Source: Desulfosporosinus nitroreducens
GTDB taxonomy: Bacteria; Bacillota; Desulfitobacteriia; Desulfitobacteriales; Desulfitobacteriaceae
Direction: 5' to 3'
Assembly: GCF_023897015.1 (NCBI RefSeq)
Contig: NZ_JAMHFY010000004.1
Coordinates: 124,001-188,000, forward strand
DNA: 64,000 bases
The position numbers and the translations under genes are program-made. The notes beneath the pieces were generated by a model that worked only from the letters and a program-made list of their open reading frames with translations, did no database searches and was not told where the DNA came from. Within the stretch, counting starts at the first letter, position 1. Each line of letters starts with the position of its first letter. Positions 1-6,681 of the stretch are shown one piece after another.

Positions 1-2
1 TT

Positions 3-308
3 GATGTTGGCAATAATGAACTCACCAATATTACTGCACTAAGTAAGCTAACCAAGTTGCAAACCTTGAAATTGAACGATAATGGTCTTAAGGATATCAA
101 CGCCCTAAAAACTTTAACCTCCCTCACCTATCTTGATCTATCTGATAATTATATTACCAACTTCACACCCTTAAAAGGGCTTGTAAACTTAACCACTCTT
201 TACTTAGATGATAACGAACCCTTGGTTGAAGACGAAAAATATACCCCTGATTACAGCCCCATCAAATCCTATTATGATGATTTAAAAAAGAAGGATTTCA
301 GTATCTAG
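3..308 (+). CDS. Leucine-rich repeat protein, C-terminal part
   Basis: This is the end of a longer protein whose start lies before the window; the frame is open from the first bases. It holds about four leucine-rich repeats of roughly 22 residues of the internalin/bacterial LRR type, recognisable by LxxLxLxxN lines such as LTYLDLSDN and LTTLYLDDN. The repeats are followed by an acidic tail of about 30 residues (near LVEDEKYTPDY) and the stop. Such repeats form a curved protein-binding surface. No anchor or catalytic domain is seen in this part, so cell location and partner are unknown. Confidence 0.8.
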   Translation, partial: DVGNNELTNITALSKLTKLQTLKLNDNGLKDINALKTLTSLTYLDLSDNYITNFTPLKGLVNLTTLYLDDNEPLVEDEKYTPDYSPIKSYYDDLKKKDFSI

Positions 309-365
309 AGCTAATGGATATGCACAAATAAAAGGTAAGCGGCGGAACAAATAGCGTGGTACAGA

Positions 366-408
366 AAATTCGCCCAGATTTTCAGTTATTGAAAATTTGG
401 GCGAATTT
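366..408. terminator. Long hairpin beside an IS200-like remnant
   Basis: The 18-base arms AAATTCGCCCAGATTTTC and GAAAATTTGGGCGAATTT enclose a 7-base loop with one mismatch. The hairpin sits immediately after the stop of the minus-strand transposase remnant. It may be an element-end hairpin of the IS200/IS605 kind or an intrinsic terminator for the upstream LRR gene. Confidence 0.5.
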
Positions 409-472
409 AACGTTCTTCAATATACCTCTTAATCACTTCAATGGGAACTCCACCCGTTGTTACAGGAGATCA
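407..472 (-). pseudogene. IS200-like transposase C-terminal remnant
   Basis: A minus-strand frame of about 20 codons reads SPVTTGGVPIEVIKRYIEER then stop. This resembles the last helix of small Y1 (IS200/IS605 TnpA) transposases, where a glycine/valine turn is followed by an IKxYIE(E/N)Q-type ending. A stop lies in frame just before it and the catalytic part is absent, so it is dead. It lies inside the IS66-type mini-element, showing nested insertion and deletion. The family call rests on this short tail only. Confidence 0.4.
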
Positions 473-614
473 AAAATTCATCCCCCGCCTAACGAGGTGG
501 GAGAATTCTTTGTGAACGTAGGTTAAAAAATGTGTCATGCGTACTTGAGAATTTTACCTTAGTTGAGTTGTCATGAACTTTTTCGCTACGCTATTTAGTC
601 CACCGCTTACAAAT

Positions 615-653
615 AAGAGAGAAGTTGCAGTTTGAAAATGCAACTTCTCTCTT
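615..653 (-). terminator. Intrinsic terminator of the lipoprotein gene
   Basis: The arms AAGAGAGAAGTTGCA and TGCAACTTCTCTCTT pair perfectly around a 9-base loop, just downstream of the minus-strand lipoprotein gene. T-rich sequence follows on both strands, so it may act in both directions. Confidence 0.7.
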
Positions 654-678
654 TTCACATTTAGTATAGCAAACGCCC

Positions 679-1305
679 CTATTTGGTTGCCGTAATTTTA
701 ACCAAAGAATTAAATTGCTGTTCCACATTATTCTGAGTGACGTAATCAATCTCAAGATTAAAGGTTTGTCCTTCTTCGAATTTTAAGGTATCTCGGCCAT
801 TTTGATTCTCTAGTTCCGAGAGATACAAATCAAAATCAGTCAATCCATCAACACGATATCCATTGTCGCTCTGTGGCAACACTGCTTTGCCGCTATTATC
901 TAATACTGCTAGTGCATATCCGTTTAGAGGAAGGTTTTTATTGTATATCCATCCCCACTTCAACGACTTACCAAATTCGGAATACCTAATCCATATGGAT
1001 TTTACGGCTGACGGTTGACCGAAAGGAAGAGTCACATGAAAATGTCCGTCTGGTTTAGTATCGAGTGTTAAGTCATTTGGGCCTAATACATCCTGATCCA
1101 CTCCTATCCAGGAAACCGAGACATCTGTCGATAGTGTGGGACTAATTGGGGCAGTCTGTTCTTGTTGTTCTTGCGAATCGGATGCTTGTGACTCAGGGGG
1201 TGGAGTTTGAGAATTGGTCGTAACCGGACTTTGGGAATTGAAAATTCCACATCCTGAAAGGGTAAGAACTACAATAATTGACATAAGTATTTTTGCAAAT
1301 TTCAT
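679..1305 (-). CDS. Lipoprotein of unknown function
   Basis: The 208-residue product starts with a typical lipoprotein signal: a short basic start, a hydrophobic stretch, then the lipobox LSGC with the acylated cysteine near residue 19. It should be anchored on the outside of the membrane. A Gln/Ser/Pro/Thr-rich linker (about residues 23-60) leads to a globular region of about 145 residues rich in Asp, Trp and Tyr that I do not recognise. The start is preceded by AGAGGTG and a terminator follows. It appears to be a single-gene unit. No enzymatic motif is visible, so a binding or structural role is only a guess. Confidence 0.75.
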   Translation of the reverse strand: MKFAKILMSIIVVLTLSGCGIFNSQSPVTTNSQTPPPESQASDSQEQQEQTAPISPTLSTDVSVSWIGVDQDVLGPNDLTLDTKPDGHFHVTLPFGQPSAVKSIWIRYSEFGKSLKWGWIYNKNLPLNGYALAVLDNSGKAVLPQSDNGYRVDGLTDFDLYLSELENQNGRDTLKFEEGQTFNLEIDYVTQNNVEQQFNSLVKITATK

Positions 1306-1416
1306 TAAATTTCACCTCTAGCGTTACTTCATTGCTAAATATTCGCTACGTCTTCACATTTACCCTTTTAATTTAGTATATCAAAATTATCCCCGTTCAG
1401 AATAATGATTTACTCA

Positions 1417-1584
1417 TTATTCTTTGGTTGGGTCCGACTCCTTGCCCGACTTCAACAGAACCAACTCCCTATCCTTGCCATGTATGAACATGTCTTCCGT
1501 CTGACGCTGTATCTGTTGGATTTCTTCAATGATATCCGTCATTTTGTTGAATAGCATACTATACATCTTATTATAATCTACCAT
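1417..1584 (-). CDS. Small acidic protein, 55 residues
   Basis: A 55-codon frame begins with ATG nine bases after GAGGTG. The product (starting MVDYNKMYSMLFNKMTDII) is predicted to be mostly helical: residues 8-32 alternate hydrophobic with Glu/Gln and could form a short amphipathic or coiled-coil helix, and the tail is charged. It is divergent from the XRE regulator gene, with the two operator-like repeats between them, so the regulator probably controls both. It may be the partner of the regulator, for example an antitoxin-like or sensor peptide. I know no family for it. Confidence 0.55.
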   Translation of the reverse strand: MVDYNKMYSMLFNKMTDIIEEIQQIQRQTEDMFIHGKDRELVLLKSGKESDPTKE

Positions 1585-1622
1585 TGTTCGTCACCTCGAT
1601 AAACAGATTACTTATACCATTT

Positions 1623-1664
1623 TATGCGATAAACGCATAAATTTCAATATGCATTTATCGCATA
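1623..1664. promoter_or_regulatory. Paired operator sites for the XRE regulator
   Basis: TATGCGATAAACGCATA (1623-1639) and, on the other strand, TATGCGATAAATGCATA (1648-1664) are two copies of a 17-base site in opposite orientation, with centres 25 bp apart, between the divergent small gene and the regulator gene. The first copy is a perfect six-base inverted repeat around ATAAA. A related palindrome, TTAGCGATAATATCGCTAA, precedes a dead paralogue at 19011, which supports a role as the binding site. Confidence 0.65.
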
Positions 1665-1691
1665 TTATAGAATAGTATCGAGGTGAATTCA

Positions 1692-1904
1692 ATGTACCAA
1701 CGATTACGGGATTTAAGAGAAGACAGGGATTTAACCCAGCAAGAGCTTGCAACCTTGCTGAAGGTAAGCCAAACAACCTATTCAAGATATGAAAGCGGTG
1801 CCCTTGATATTCCGAGCACTTCACTTATTAAACTTGCCGAATTCTATAAAACCAGTATCGACCATCTGTTGGGGCTGACCAATAATAAAAAACCCTATCG
1901 CTAA
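1692..1904 (+). CDS. XRE-family transcriptional regulator
   Basis: The 70-residue protein is almost entirely one Cro/C1-type helix-turn-helix domain (residues 3-58). LTQQELATLLKVSQTTYSRYE gives the two DNA-contacting helices, and the usual FYKTSIDHLLGLT ending follows. ATG 1692 is chosen over an upstream in-frame GTG because AGGTGA sits six bases before it. Such small proteins bind as dimers and usually repress their own promoter; the paired operator sites just upstream fit this. Decayed copies of its C-terminal end lie at 18538 and 19058, so the gene once belonged to a small local family. Confidence 0.85.
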   Translation: MYQRLRDLREDRDLTQQELATLLKVSQTTYSRYESGALDIPSTSLIKLAEFYKTSIDHLLGLTNNKKPYR

Positions 1905-1930
1905 GATGTAGATCTGTATGAGCAACCACT

Positions 1931-2149
1931 TTACTCTACTAACATTTCCTTGATAGTACATTTCACATTGAGTATTGCAGCAGCCTCCAAAACTCCGATT
2001 TTGTCGCAAAGCCTGGCTTTGTCAACCATCCGAATCTGATCTAATACAATCCACCCATCCACATCACCAACGTTAAGCCTAACACGGGTTGGATATGCTT
2101 CCCTACCTCTACTTGTAACCGGAGCGATCATCACTGTACGAAGATGCTC
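1931..2149 (-). pseudogene. MazF/PemK-type toxin, C-terminal remnant
   Basis: The minus-strand frame reads LRTVMMIAPVTSRG, then a DGWIVLDQIRMVDKARL segment and a C-terminal helix. VxxAPxTS and the VxxDQIRxVDKxRL line are typical of the second half of MazF/PemK endoribonuclease toxins. The N-terminal half, with its RNA-binding loop and catalytic arginine, is missing. Just upstream the sequence switches to a fragment of a DUF4143 ATPase gene, so a rearrangement removed the toxin start and any antitoxin gene. It is almost surely inactive. Confidence 0.65.
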
Positions 2150-2152
2150 ACA

Positions 2153-2262
2153 ATAGCCCCTCTTTCCAGAACCTCAGGATTACCATTTCAAGAGATGGGC
2201 GCAAAGACTGTATCAAGGAAGTGAAGCATCGGCGTCTTTGTGACCCGTTTTAAGAGGTTGTT
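2153..2262 (-). pseudogene. Fragment of a DUF4143-type ATPase gene
   Basis: About 110 bases match positions 4418-4530 of the intact ATPase gene downstream, with a handful of substitutions and small deletions that break the frame (for example CAAAGACTG against CAAAGACCTG). It encodes part of the region around LLKWGNPEALERG. Its junction with the toxin remnant marks an old recombination involving an ATPase paralogue. Confidence 0.7.
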
Positions 2263-2458
2263 ACCGAAATAGCAGACACTCCAGGCTCACATAAGTATAC
2301 CTTGACAGGGGGAGTTTCCTCCTTGTGAAAATAACCTTAAAATGGAATAATTCCGAAATTATAGTAACAACCCTCGACCGAAGTTAATATAGTATAGAGT
2401 AGGACAGACACCCGGGACAAACCTCCTGTCCTGATTATTTTAAAAGGAGTTGACTACT

Positions 2459-2683
2459 ATGGCTGTTATAGCCAGCAGCAGAGACAGTGTGATAGTCATT
2501 ACCATTCAAACGGGGCAAACCCCGCAGGGCGCACCCATTCTGAGACAGCGCAGCCTCTCTAATGTGAGAGCAACTGCCACAGATCAGGATGTTTACGATA
2601 TCGCTGCCGCCCTTTATGGACTTCAGGATCACTCCTTAATCGGAGTTCGAAGAGACAATCGCGTCGACCTTGTTGAAGCCTAG
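2459..2683 (+). CDS. DUF1659 family protein
   Basis: This 74-residue protein matches the DUF1659 family of small Firmicute proteins (start MAVIASSRDSVIVITIQTG, end VDLVEA). ATG 2459 is used because AAGGAG ends ten bases before it; an in-frame TTG upstream overlaps that site. The next gene is a DUF2922 protein, and the two families are commonly paired. Their function is unknown. No signal peptide or membrane segment is present, so it is probably cytosolic. The alternation of hydrophobic residues suggests a small beta-rich fold. Confidence 0.75.
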   Translation: MAVIASSRDSVIVITIQTGQTPQGAPILRQRSLSNVRATATDQDVYDIAAALYGLQDHSLIGVRRDNRVDLVEA

Positions 2684-2753
2684 TGCTCATCGGAGGCATG
2701 CTCATGTTTAAGCAAGACAGGAGACTATTTGATAAGGAAAGGAGTGCCGAGAA

Positions 2754-2993
2754 ATGGCAATCACTACCAAAAAAGTCTTGCGGATGACCTTTACCAACGC
2801 CGCAGGCAAAACGGTCACCATGACTCTTGACCAACCAAAAGAAGGTATAACATCGGCAGAAATCGAAACCGTCATGGATCAAATCATCTCTAAGGATATT
2901 TTCTTCACTTCAGGTGGGGGTCTGGTTTCCAAAAGAGATATAAAAATCGTGGATACAAAAACAGAAGACATGTATGAGCAACCCGAAGGATAA
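2754..2993 (+). CDS. DUF2922 family protein
   Basis: The 79-residue protein shows DUF2922 features: an N-terminal strand pattern (KKVLRMTFTNAAGKTVTMTL), a helix with EIETVMDQII, and the ending GGGLVSKRDIKIVDT. AAAGGAG lies ten bases before the ATG. It is 70 bp downstream of the DUF1659 gene with no terminator between them, so the two are probably co-transcribed; a strong palindrome follows. The role is unknown. The DUF1659/DUF2922 pairing hints at a two-component small complex, which is inference. Confidence 0.75.
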   Translation: MAITTKKVLRMTFTNAAGKTVTMTLDQPKEGITSAEIETVMDQIISKDIFFTSGGGLVSKRDIKIVDTKTEDMYEQPEG

Positions 2994-3030
2994 ATGTAAG
3001 CTCACCCAACTGAATCTCCTTGTGTCAGGC

Positions 3031-3068
3031 CTGTCCGAGAAACGAAAGCGCTTTCGTTTCTCGGACAG
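3031..3068. terminator. Perfect 38 bp palindrome after the DUF2922 gene
   Basis: CTGTCCGAGAAACGAAAGC is followed directly by its reverse complement, with no loop bases and no mismatch. The position, 37 bp after a stop codon, suits a terminator, but there is no clear T-run on either side. A protein-binding or cruciform site is also possible. Confidence 0.6.
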
Positions 3069-3117
3069 ACTGTTTAGATGAAGGTTTAGCACACTCAGGG
3101 ACCAGGCCACATATTCT

Positions 3118-3954
3118 GTGAATAAAAAACAGAAAAGGCAGATGGCTACCCTTATGAAGGATTTGATCTCAGACCGTACGCCCCTCGTGATCGCGGCTGA
3201 AATAAACACCATTAAATACCAGACCAGAAAAGTTCTCCTGGCCGGCGCCATAGAGATTGGCCGGCGCTTGAAGGAGGCCAAGGACCTGCTTCCCTATGGG
3301 GAATGGAGCAAGTGGCTGGAGGAGTCGTGCAGCTATACCAAGAAAACCGCCGAAAAGCTGCTGCGCGTCTTCGATGCCTACGGAAGCCAAGAGCCGCCGA
3401 ATTTGAATTGTACCCAGGCTTATATCCTCTTAGGAGTCCCGGAGGAAGAACGAGCGCAGTTCATCGCGGAGATTGATGCGGAAGGCCTGTCTACCCGCGA
3501 ACTGCAAAAGGCGGTTAAGGATCGGAGCCAGGCCCTTCAGGAACGGGACCTGGCTCTGCAGGAAAAAGATGATCTCCGGCAAGCCCTGAGTGATCAAGAG
3601 AGCCAAATAACCCAGCTGACCACTGAGCGCAACAACCTGAAAACTAAGGCAGAGCAATTAAGCAAGTCCCAAGGAGAGCTGGAGACCAAGGCCCAAACCC
3701 TCGAGACAAAGTTGAACTCCCTTGAGAAAAGCACATCTTACGAAGGCCTCCAAAAGATGAATAAGAACCTTACTGCCGCGCAGCACAAGACCTGCGCCAA
3801 TAAAATTGCCTTTTTATACGAGAATCTGGACAAAACCTTCAAGCAACTGGTCTGGGAAATGAAGGATTTCGCAGCCAAGGATCCGGATACCCATGAAGTG
3901 TATAAAAACAAAGTGCTTGATCTTTTAACGAAAGGTTTGAAGGAGAAAATCTAA
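3118..3954 (+). CDS. DUF3102 domain protein with coiled coil
   Basis: The 278-residue product has a DUF3102 domain at about residues 18-105. It is recognisable by TPLVIAAEINTIKYQTRKVL, IEIGRRLKEAKDLLPYGEWSKWLEE and the following Lys/Thr-rich helix, a layout also found in plasmid and phage-associated proteins. Residues 130-215 are strongly heptad-like (Leu with Glu/Gln/Lys) and should form a coiled coil. The C-terminus is a helical tail of about 60 residues. GTG 3118 gives the full domain; ATG 3142 after AAAAGG is an alternative start. A DNA-related role has been assumed for the family, but nothing here proves it. Confidence 0.7.
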   Translation: MNKKQKRQMATLMKDLISDRTPLVIAAEINTIKYQTRKVLLAGAIEIGRRLKEAKDLLPYGEWSKWLEESCSYTKKTAEKLLRVFDAYGSQEPPNLNCTQAYILLGVPEEERAQFIAEIDAEGLSTRELQKAVKDRSQALQERDLALQEKDDLRQALSDQESQITQLTTERNNLKTKAEQLSKSQGELETKAQTLETKLNSLEKSTSYEGLQKMNKNLTAAQHKTCANKIAFLYENLDKTFKQLVWEMKDFAAKDPDTHEVYKNKVLDLLTKGLKEKI

Positions 3955-3997
3955 CACCCCCTTATTTCTCCTTCGAGGCCTTTTCTACCCCAAGCAA

Positions 3998-4081
3998 AAG
4001 CTCAACCAGAACCACCAAAATAAATATTGTTATAATCAAAGTCGAAACTTCCTGATACATAAAGAGCTTCAGATCATCCAT
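3998..4081 (-). repeat. Displaced phnE fragment with internal deletion
   Basis: Positions 3998-4071 match 8267-8340 inside phnE with one difference. The match then jumps: 4062-4081 equals 8478-8497. The ten bases AAGAGCTTCA occur at both points in phnE, so a 147 bp deletion between short direct repeats explains the join. The fragment overlaps the last codons of the DUF4143 ATPase gene. Confidence 0.85.
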
Positions 4082-5325
4082 ACAGGAACATACCAGTTCT
4101 TTGCATCGATGGGAAGCAGATCATTTGCCATGCAGATGACCGCGCCGTTCCCGATTTTCATTTTTGTCTGAGAAAGTTCACCGAACTTTTCCGGCTCTGT
4201 AACGGGTTCCAACACACCAAAATGCTTAATGGCATCCTTGCCAGGGGAAGCTGATTTTTTGATTTCGATGGGATAAAGCGTTCCGTTCTCGTAGATTATC
4301 AGATCAATTTCCTTCTTATCCTTGTCACGGTAATAATAAATGGGCGGTTCCTTTCCTGCGTTCAGGTAGCTCTTGTAAATCTCCGAAAAAACATAACTCT
4401 CGAAGAATGCCCCGGACATAGCCCCTCTTTCCAGAGCTTCGGGATTACCCCATTTCAAGAGATGAGCGCAAAGACCTGTATCAAGGAAGTGAAGCATCGG
4501 CATCTTTGTGACCCGTTTTAAGAGGTTGTTGTAATAGGGCTGGACAAGTGCGATGATGTGGGATGACATGAGGATGGAAAGCCACCTTTTTGCTGTAGGA
4601 GATGATATGCCACATTCGCTGGCGATTTCGTCATAAACAACAGGCTTCGCTGTTCTTGCCGCAACGACAGTCATGAAATTGTAAAAAGCCATTTCATCTG
4701 CAACCTGTGTCAAATCCTTTATGTCACGTTTAAGGTAACTATCGATATAGGAGCGATAATACATTTCAAGGTCCACATTATCATCCGCATAGAGCTTAGG
4801 CATAGACCCTTTAAAGATGCGGGAATACAGACCATTAAGATCAATCTTCTTAGCCTTTTCGATACGTTTCATCAACCTTTCCGAGTCTGTGGCAAATACT
4901 TCGGATGAAACTGCATTGATTTCACTAGTCGATAAACCCAATAAGTTAATAATCCCGACGCGTCCTGCAAGGGATTCGCTGACATTCTGCATCATGAGAA
5001 ATGACAGTGATCCGGTGATCCAAAAATCCCCGTTACGCTTTGATTTATCTACCGCCATTTTGATATACGGAAATAATTCGGCAGCAGCATATTGGATTTC
5101 ATCAATCAAAACAGGCGGTGTATATCTTTGCAAAAATAATGCGGGGTCACTCTTTGCCAGGTATCGGATATCCGGGTCGTCCAATGTCACGATTTTGCGG
5201 TTAGGCTCTGCCAATCTTTCGAGCATCGTCGATTTTCCTACCTGGCGTGGGCCGGTTACAAGCATTACGGGAAATGTTGCTGATGCTTTTCGAACAGTAT
5301 CTTCCAGCGCTCTTTGTATATACAC
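4069..5325 (-). CDS. DUF4143 family AAA ATPase
   Basis: The 418-residue protein has an N-terminal AAA_14-type ATPase with Walker A GPRQVGKST (about residues 25-33) and Walker B PVLIDEIQY, then a winged-helix-like middle, and a C-terminal DUF4143 domain (YYYRDKDKKEIDLIIYENG), which resembles a restriction-type nuclease fold with the D/E-x-D lines. GTG 5325 is preferred to TTG 5331 because GAGGTG is correctly spaced and MYIQR is the usual family start. The role of this family is unknown; ATP-driven DNA transactions are assumed. Its last codons lie in the displaced phnE fragment, so the C-terminus may be secondary. A partial copy lies at 2153. Confidence 0.85.
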   Translation of the reverse strand: MYIQRALEDTVRKASATFPVMLVTGPRQVGKSTMLERLAEPNRKIVTLDDPDIRYLAKSDPALFLQRYTPPVLIDEIQYAAAELFPYIKMAVDKSKRNGDFWITGSLSFLMMQNVSESLAGRVGIINLLGLSTSEINAVSSEVFATDSERLMKRIEKAKKIDLNGLYSRIFKGSMPKLYADDNVDLEMYYRSYIDSYLKRDIKDLTQVADEMAFYNFMTVVAARTAKPVVYDEIASECGISSPTAKRWLSILMSSHIIALVQPYYNNLLKRVTKMPMLHFLDTGLCAHLLKWGNPEALERGAMSGAFFESYVFSEIYKSYLNAGKEPPIYYYRDKDKKEIDLIIYENGTLYPIEIKKSASPGKDAIKHFGVLEPVTEPEKFGELSQTKMKIGNGAVICMANDLLPIDAKNWYVPVWMI

Positions 5326-5337
5326 AAACAAACACCT

Positions 5338-5370
5338 CGTCTAAAGTAAAATCCAATTTTACAATAGACG
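5338..5370. promoter_or_regulatory. 33 bp operator-like palindrome of the ATPase gene
   Basis: The arms CGTCTAAAGTAAAAT and ATTTTACAATAGACG pair with two mismatches around CCA. It covers the -10 box and start region of the promoter of the minus-strand ATPase gene, so a bound repressor would block transcription. It could also form a hairpin in the leader just before the ribosome binding site. Confidence 0.55.
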
Positions 5371-5389
5371 AATTTACTTATTTTGTCAA
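5361..5389 (-). promoter_or_regulatory. Promoter of the DUF4143 ATPase gene
   Basis: On the minus strand TTGACA (5389-5384) is followed after 17 bp by TATTGT (5366-5361), a near-consensus vegetative promoter about 40 bp before the GTG start. Confidence 0.65.
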
Positions 5390-5404
5390 GCCACTTGGAT
5401 GTTG

Positions 5405-5623
5405 TTACAAATTCAAAGAAACACGGAAGAAGATACGTCCCGCAGTTGAAGGGTTGATCAAAGCACTAATGATCGAACTATTCGCATCGTAGGATGTTAC
5501 TTTAAATAGATACAAATCTAGCCATATAAACTTGCCACCAATAAACCTGCCAGCCGAGCGCCTAAGATCTGTAACTCCACAAGTCAAATAGATCCCTTCA
5601 TAGTTTGTAATATCTTTTAGCAT
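5405..5623 (-). pseudogene. IS66 TnpB (Orf2) N-terminal remnant
   Basis: The first 25 residues (MLKDITNYEGIYLTCGVTDLRRS) match the start of IS66-family TnpB proteins, whose signature is a YLxCGxTDxRKxxxGL line. After that the frame runs into unrelated sequence and the usual middle is missing. No ribosome binding site is evident. Together with the GTAAGCG-ended element at 335 it shows that IS66 elements were once active here. Confidence 0.6.
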
Positions 5624-5674
5624 ACATAATCAACAACCCGAAGTACGTCAGCAAGCAGTGCAGGACTAAATCCT

Positions 5675-5802
5675 GATTCAACACTGATAACGTCACACGT
5701 CATAAGTGAGCATAAAAATGAAGTCTCCTCCTAGCATTATTTGCTTGAGGGTAACTTCTTTTTATGCATTCCCGCCCTGGATTCATGCCACAATTTGTGG
5801 GT
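5675..5802. repeat. 128 bp dispersed repeat, copy 1
   Basis: This matches 7930-8065 over its whole length (GATTCAACACnGATAACG at one end, CCACAATTTGTGGGT at the other). The centre forms a stem around the conserved loop TAGCATTATTTGCTTGA. The two copies differ most in the stem arms, yet both still pair in part. It ends eight bases before the stop of the frameshifted gene. Confidence 0.75.
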
Positions 5803-5809
5803 ATCTCTT

Positions 5810-6438
5810 CTACTGGGTAATATTTAACGAACTGGCTGGCAGTACAGCATGAAGATTACCTTGAGCATCTAGAGAGAAACTTTTTCCATTAAATGAGAAT
5901 GATTTTGATACATCAATACCGAGTGAGGTTAATAATTCTGATGTTGATCCCAAGCCTGTTTCATTGTATTGGTTAACTGAAATAGACCCATTTGCAACTG
6001 AATAAAGAAGTTTAAAACTATTAGCAATTAAGCTTGCTTTTTCCTGTTGAGCAGCTGAATGACTGTAAAAAACATCTGCAGCAAATAGTTGTTCAGGTGT
6101 AGCAGGACCACAATAATCAGGAGCCGGGGCAAGAATAGGTATTGAAAAGCTAGTTGAACCGTACCATCAGCATCAAAACTTATGTTTAATGGAGAACCAT
6201 CGATACTTCCAATATTTTTTATTTCACCTGGTTTAATATTGATACTGTTTGTTTGAGGGTCGGCTGCATTTTGGGCTTTGCCAGAAACAAGCTGTTTCAT
6301 TTTTGATAACAAAAACGAATCTTGTGTATTACTAGATTTAACAGCACCATAATCGTTTGAATTTGAATAGTTAATTTTGTTTAGAATTAATACCTGAGAA
6401 GAAAGAGAATTAATTTTCAACGAAAACACATTCCTCAT
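5810..6438 (-). pseudogene. Hypothetical gene broken by one frameshift
   Basis: The first frame gives about 92 residues ending near ISFDADGT. The reading then continues in another frame as GSTSFSIPILAPAPDYCGP and runs about 110 residues to a stop at 5810-5812. A single missing base near 6155-6165 would restore one protein of about 205 residues. The second half has PEQLFAADVFYSHSAAQ and LTSLGIDVSKSFSFNGKSF, a pattern seen in surface or hook-type proteins, but I recognise no family. No signal peptide is visible. The change could be a recent mutation or a sequencing error; the base composition resembles its neighbours. Confidence 0.65.
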
Positions 6439-6581
6439 TAAGATAAATACATCTGCTAATTATATCGTAATACAGTACATATTTCTTGATATGAATTTGT
6501 AATATTTTCCATTTTATAATGATATAAGGATCGAAATTTTCCTAAAATAAGGTGTATTTGGTTTGATAATAAATTTATGTA

Positions 6582-6618
6582 TAATAGCCCCTGTCTTTAA
6601 TTGGACAAGAGGCTATTA
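6582..6618 (-). terminator. Hairpin after the secreted protein gene
   Basis: TAATAGCC and GGCTATTA pair, with further TGTC/GGACA pairing inside, in the gap downstream of the minus-strand secreted protein gene. The T-tail is weak, so the terminator call is moderate. Confidence 0.45.
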
Positions 6619-6681
6619 CTTGATATGCCATGATTCACATAATGTCAGAATCCTCTTATAGCTTTCCTACTATGGTATTAC

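Larger units (their letters stand above)
335..610. mobile_element. IS66-type mini-element (MITE-like) with inverted ends
   Basis: The left end begins GTAAGCGGCGGAACAAATAG, and the reverse complement of the right end begins GTAAGCGGTGGACTAAATAG. Over the first 25 bases the two ends differ at four positions. GTAAGCG is the usual terminus of IS66-family elements. The flanks AAATAAAAG (326-334) and AAATAAGAG (611-619) look like a slightly changed target duplication, although IS66 normally makes 8 bp. The 276 bp interior holds no IS66 gene, only an IS200-like remnant. It is therefore a non-autonomous derivative that would need transposase from elsewhere. Confidence 0.65.

Noticed and set aside
4817-5344. 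Long plus-strand frame opposite the DUF4143 ATPase
   Set aside because: It is the complement of a conserved gene, has no ribosome binding site and no recognisable protein.
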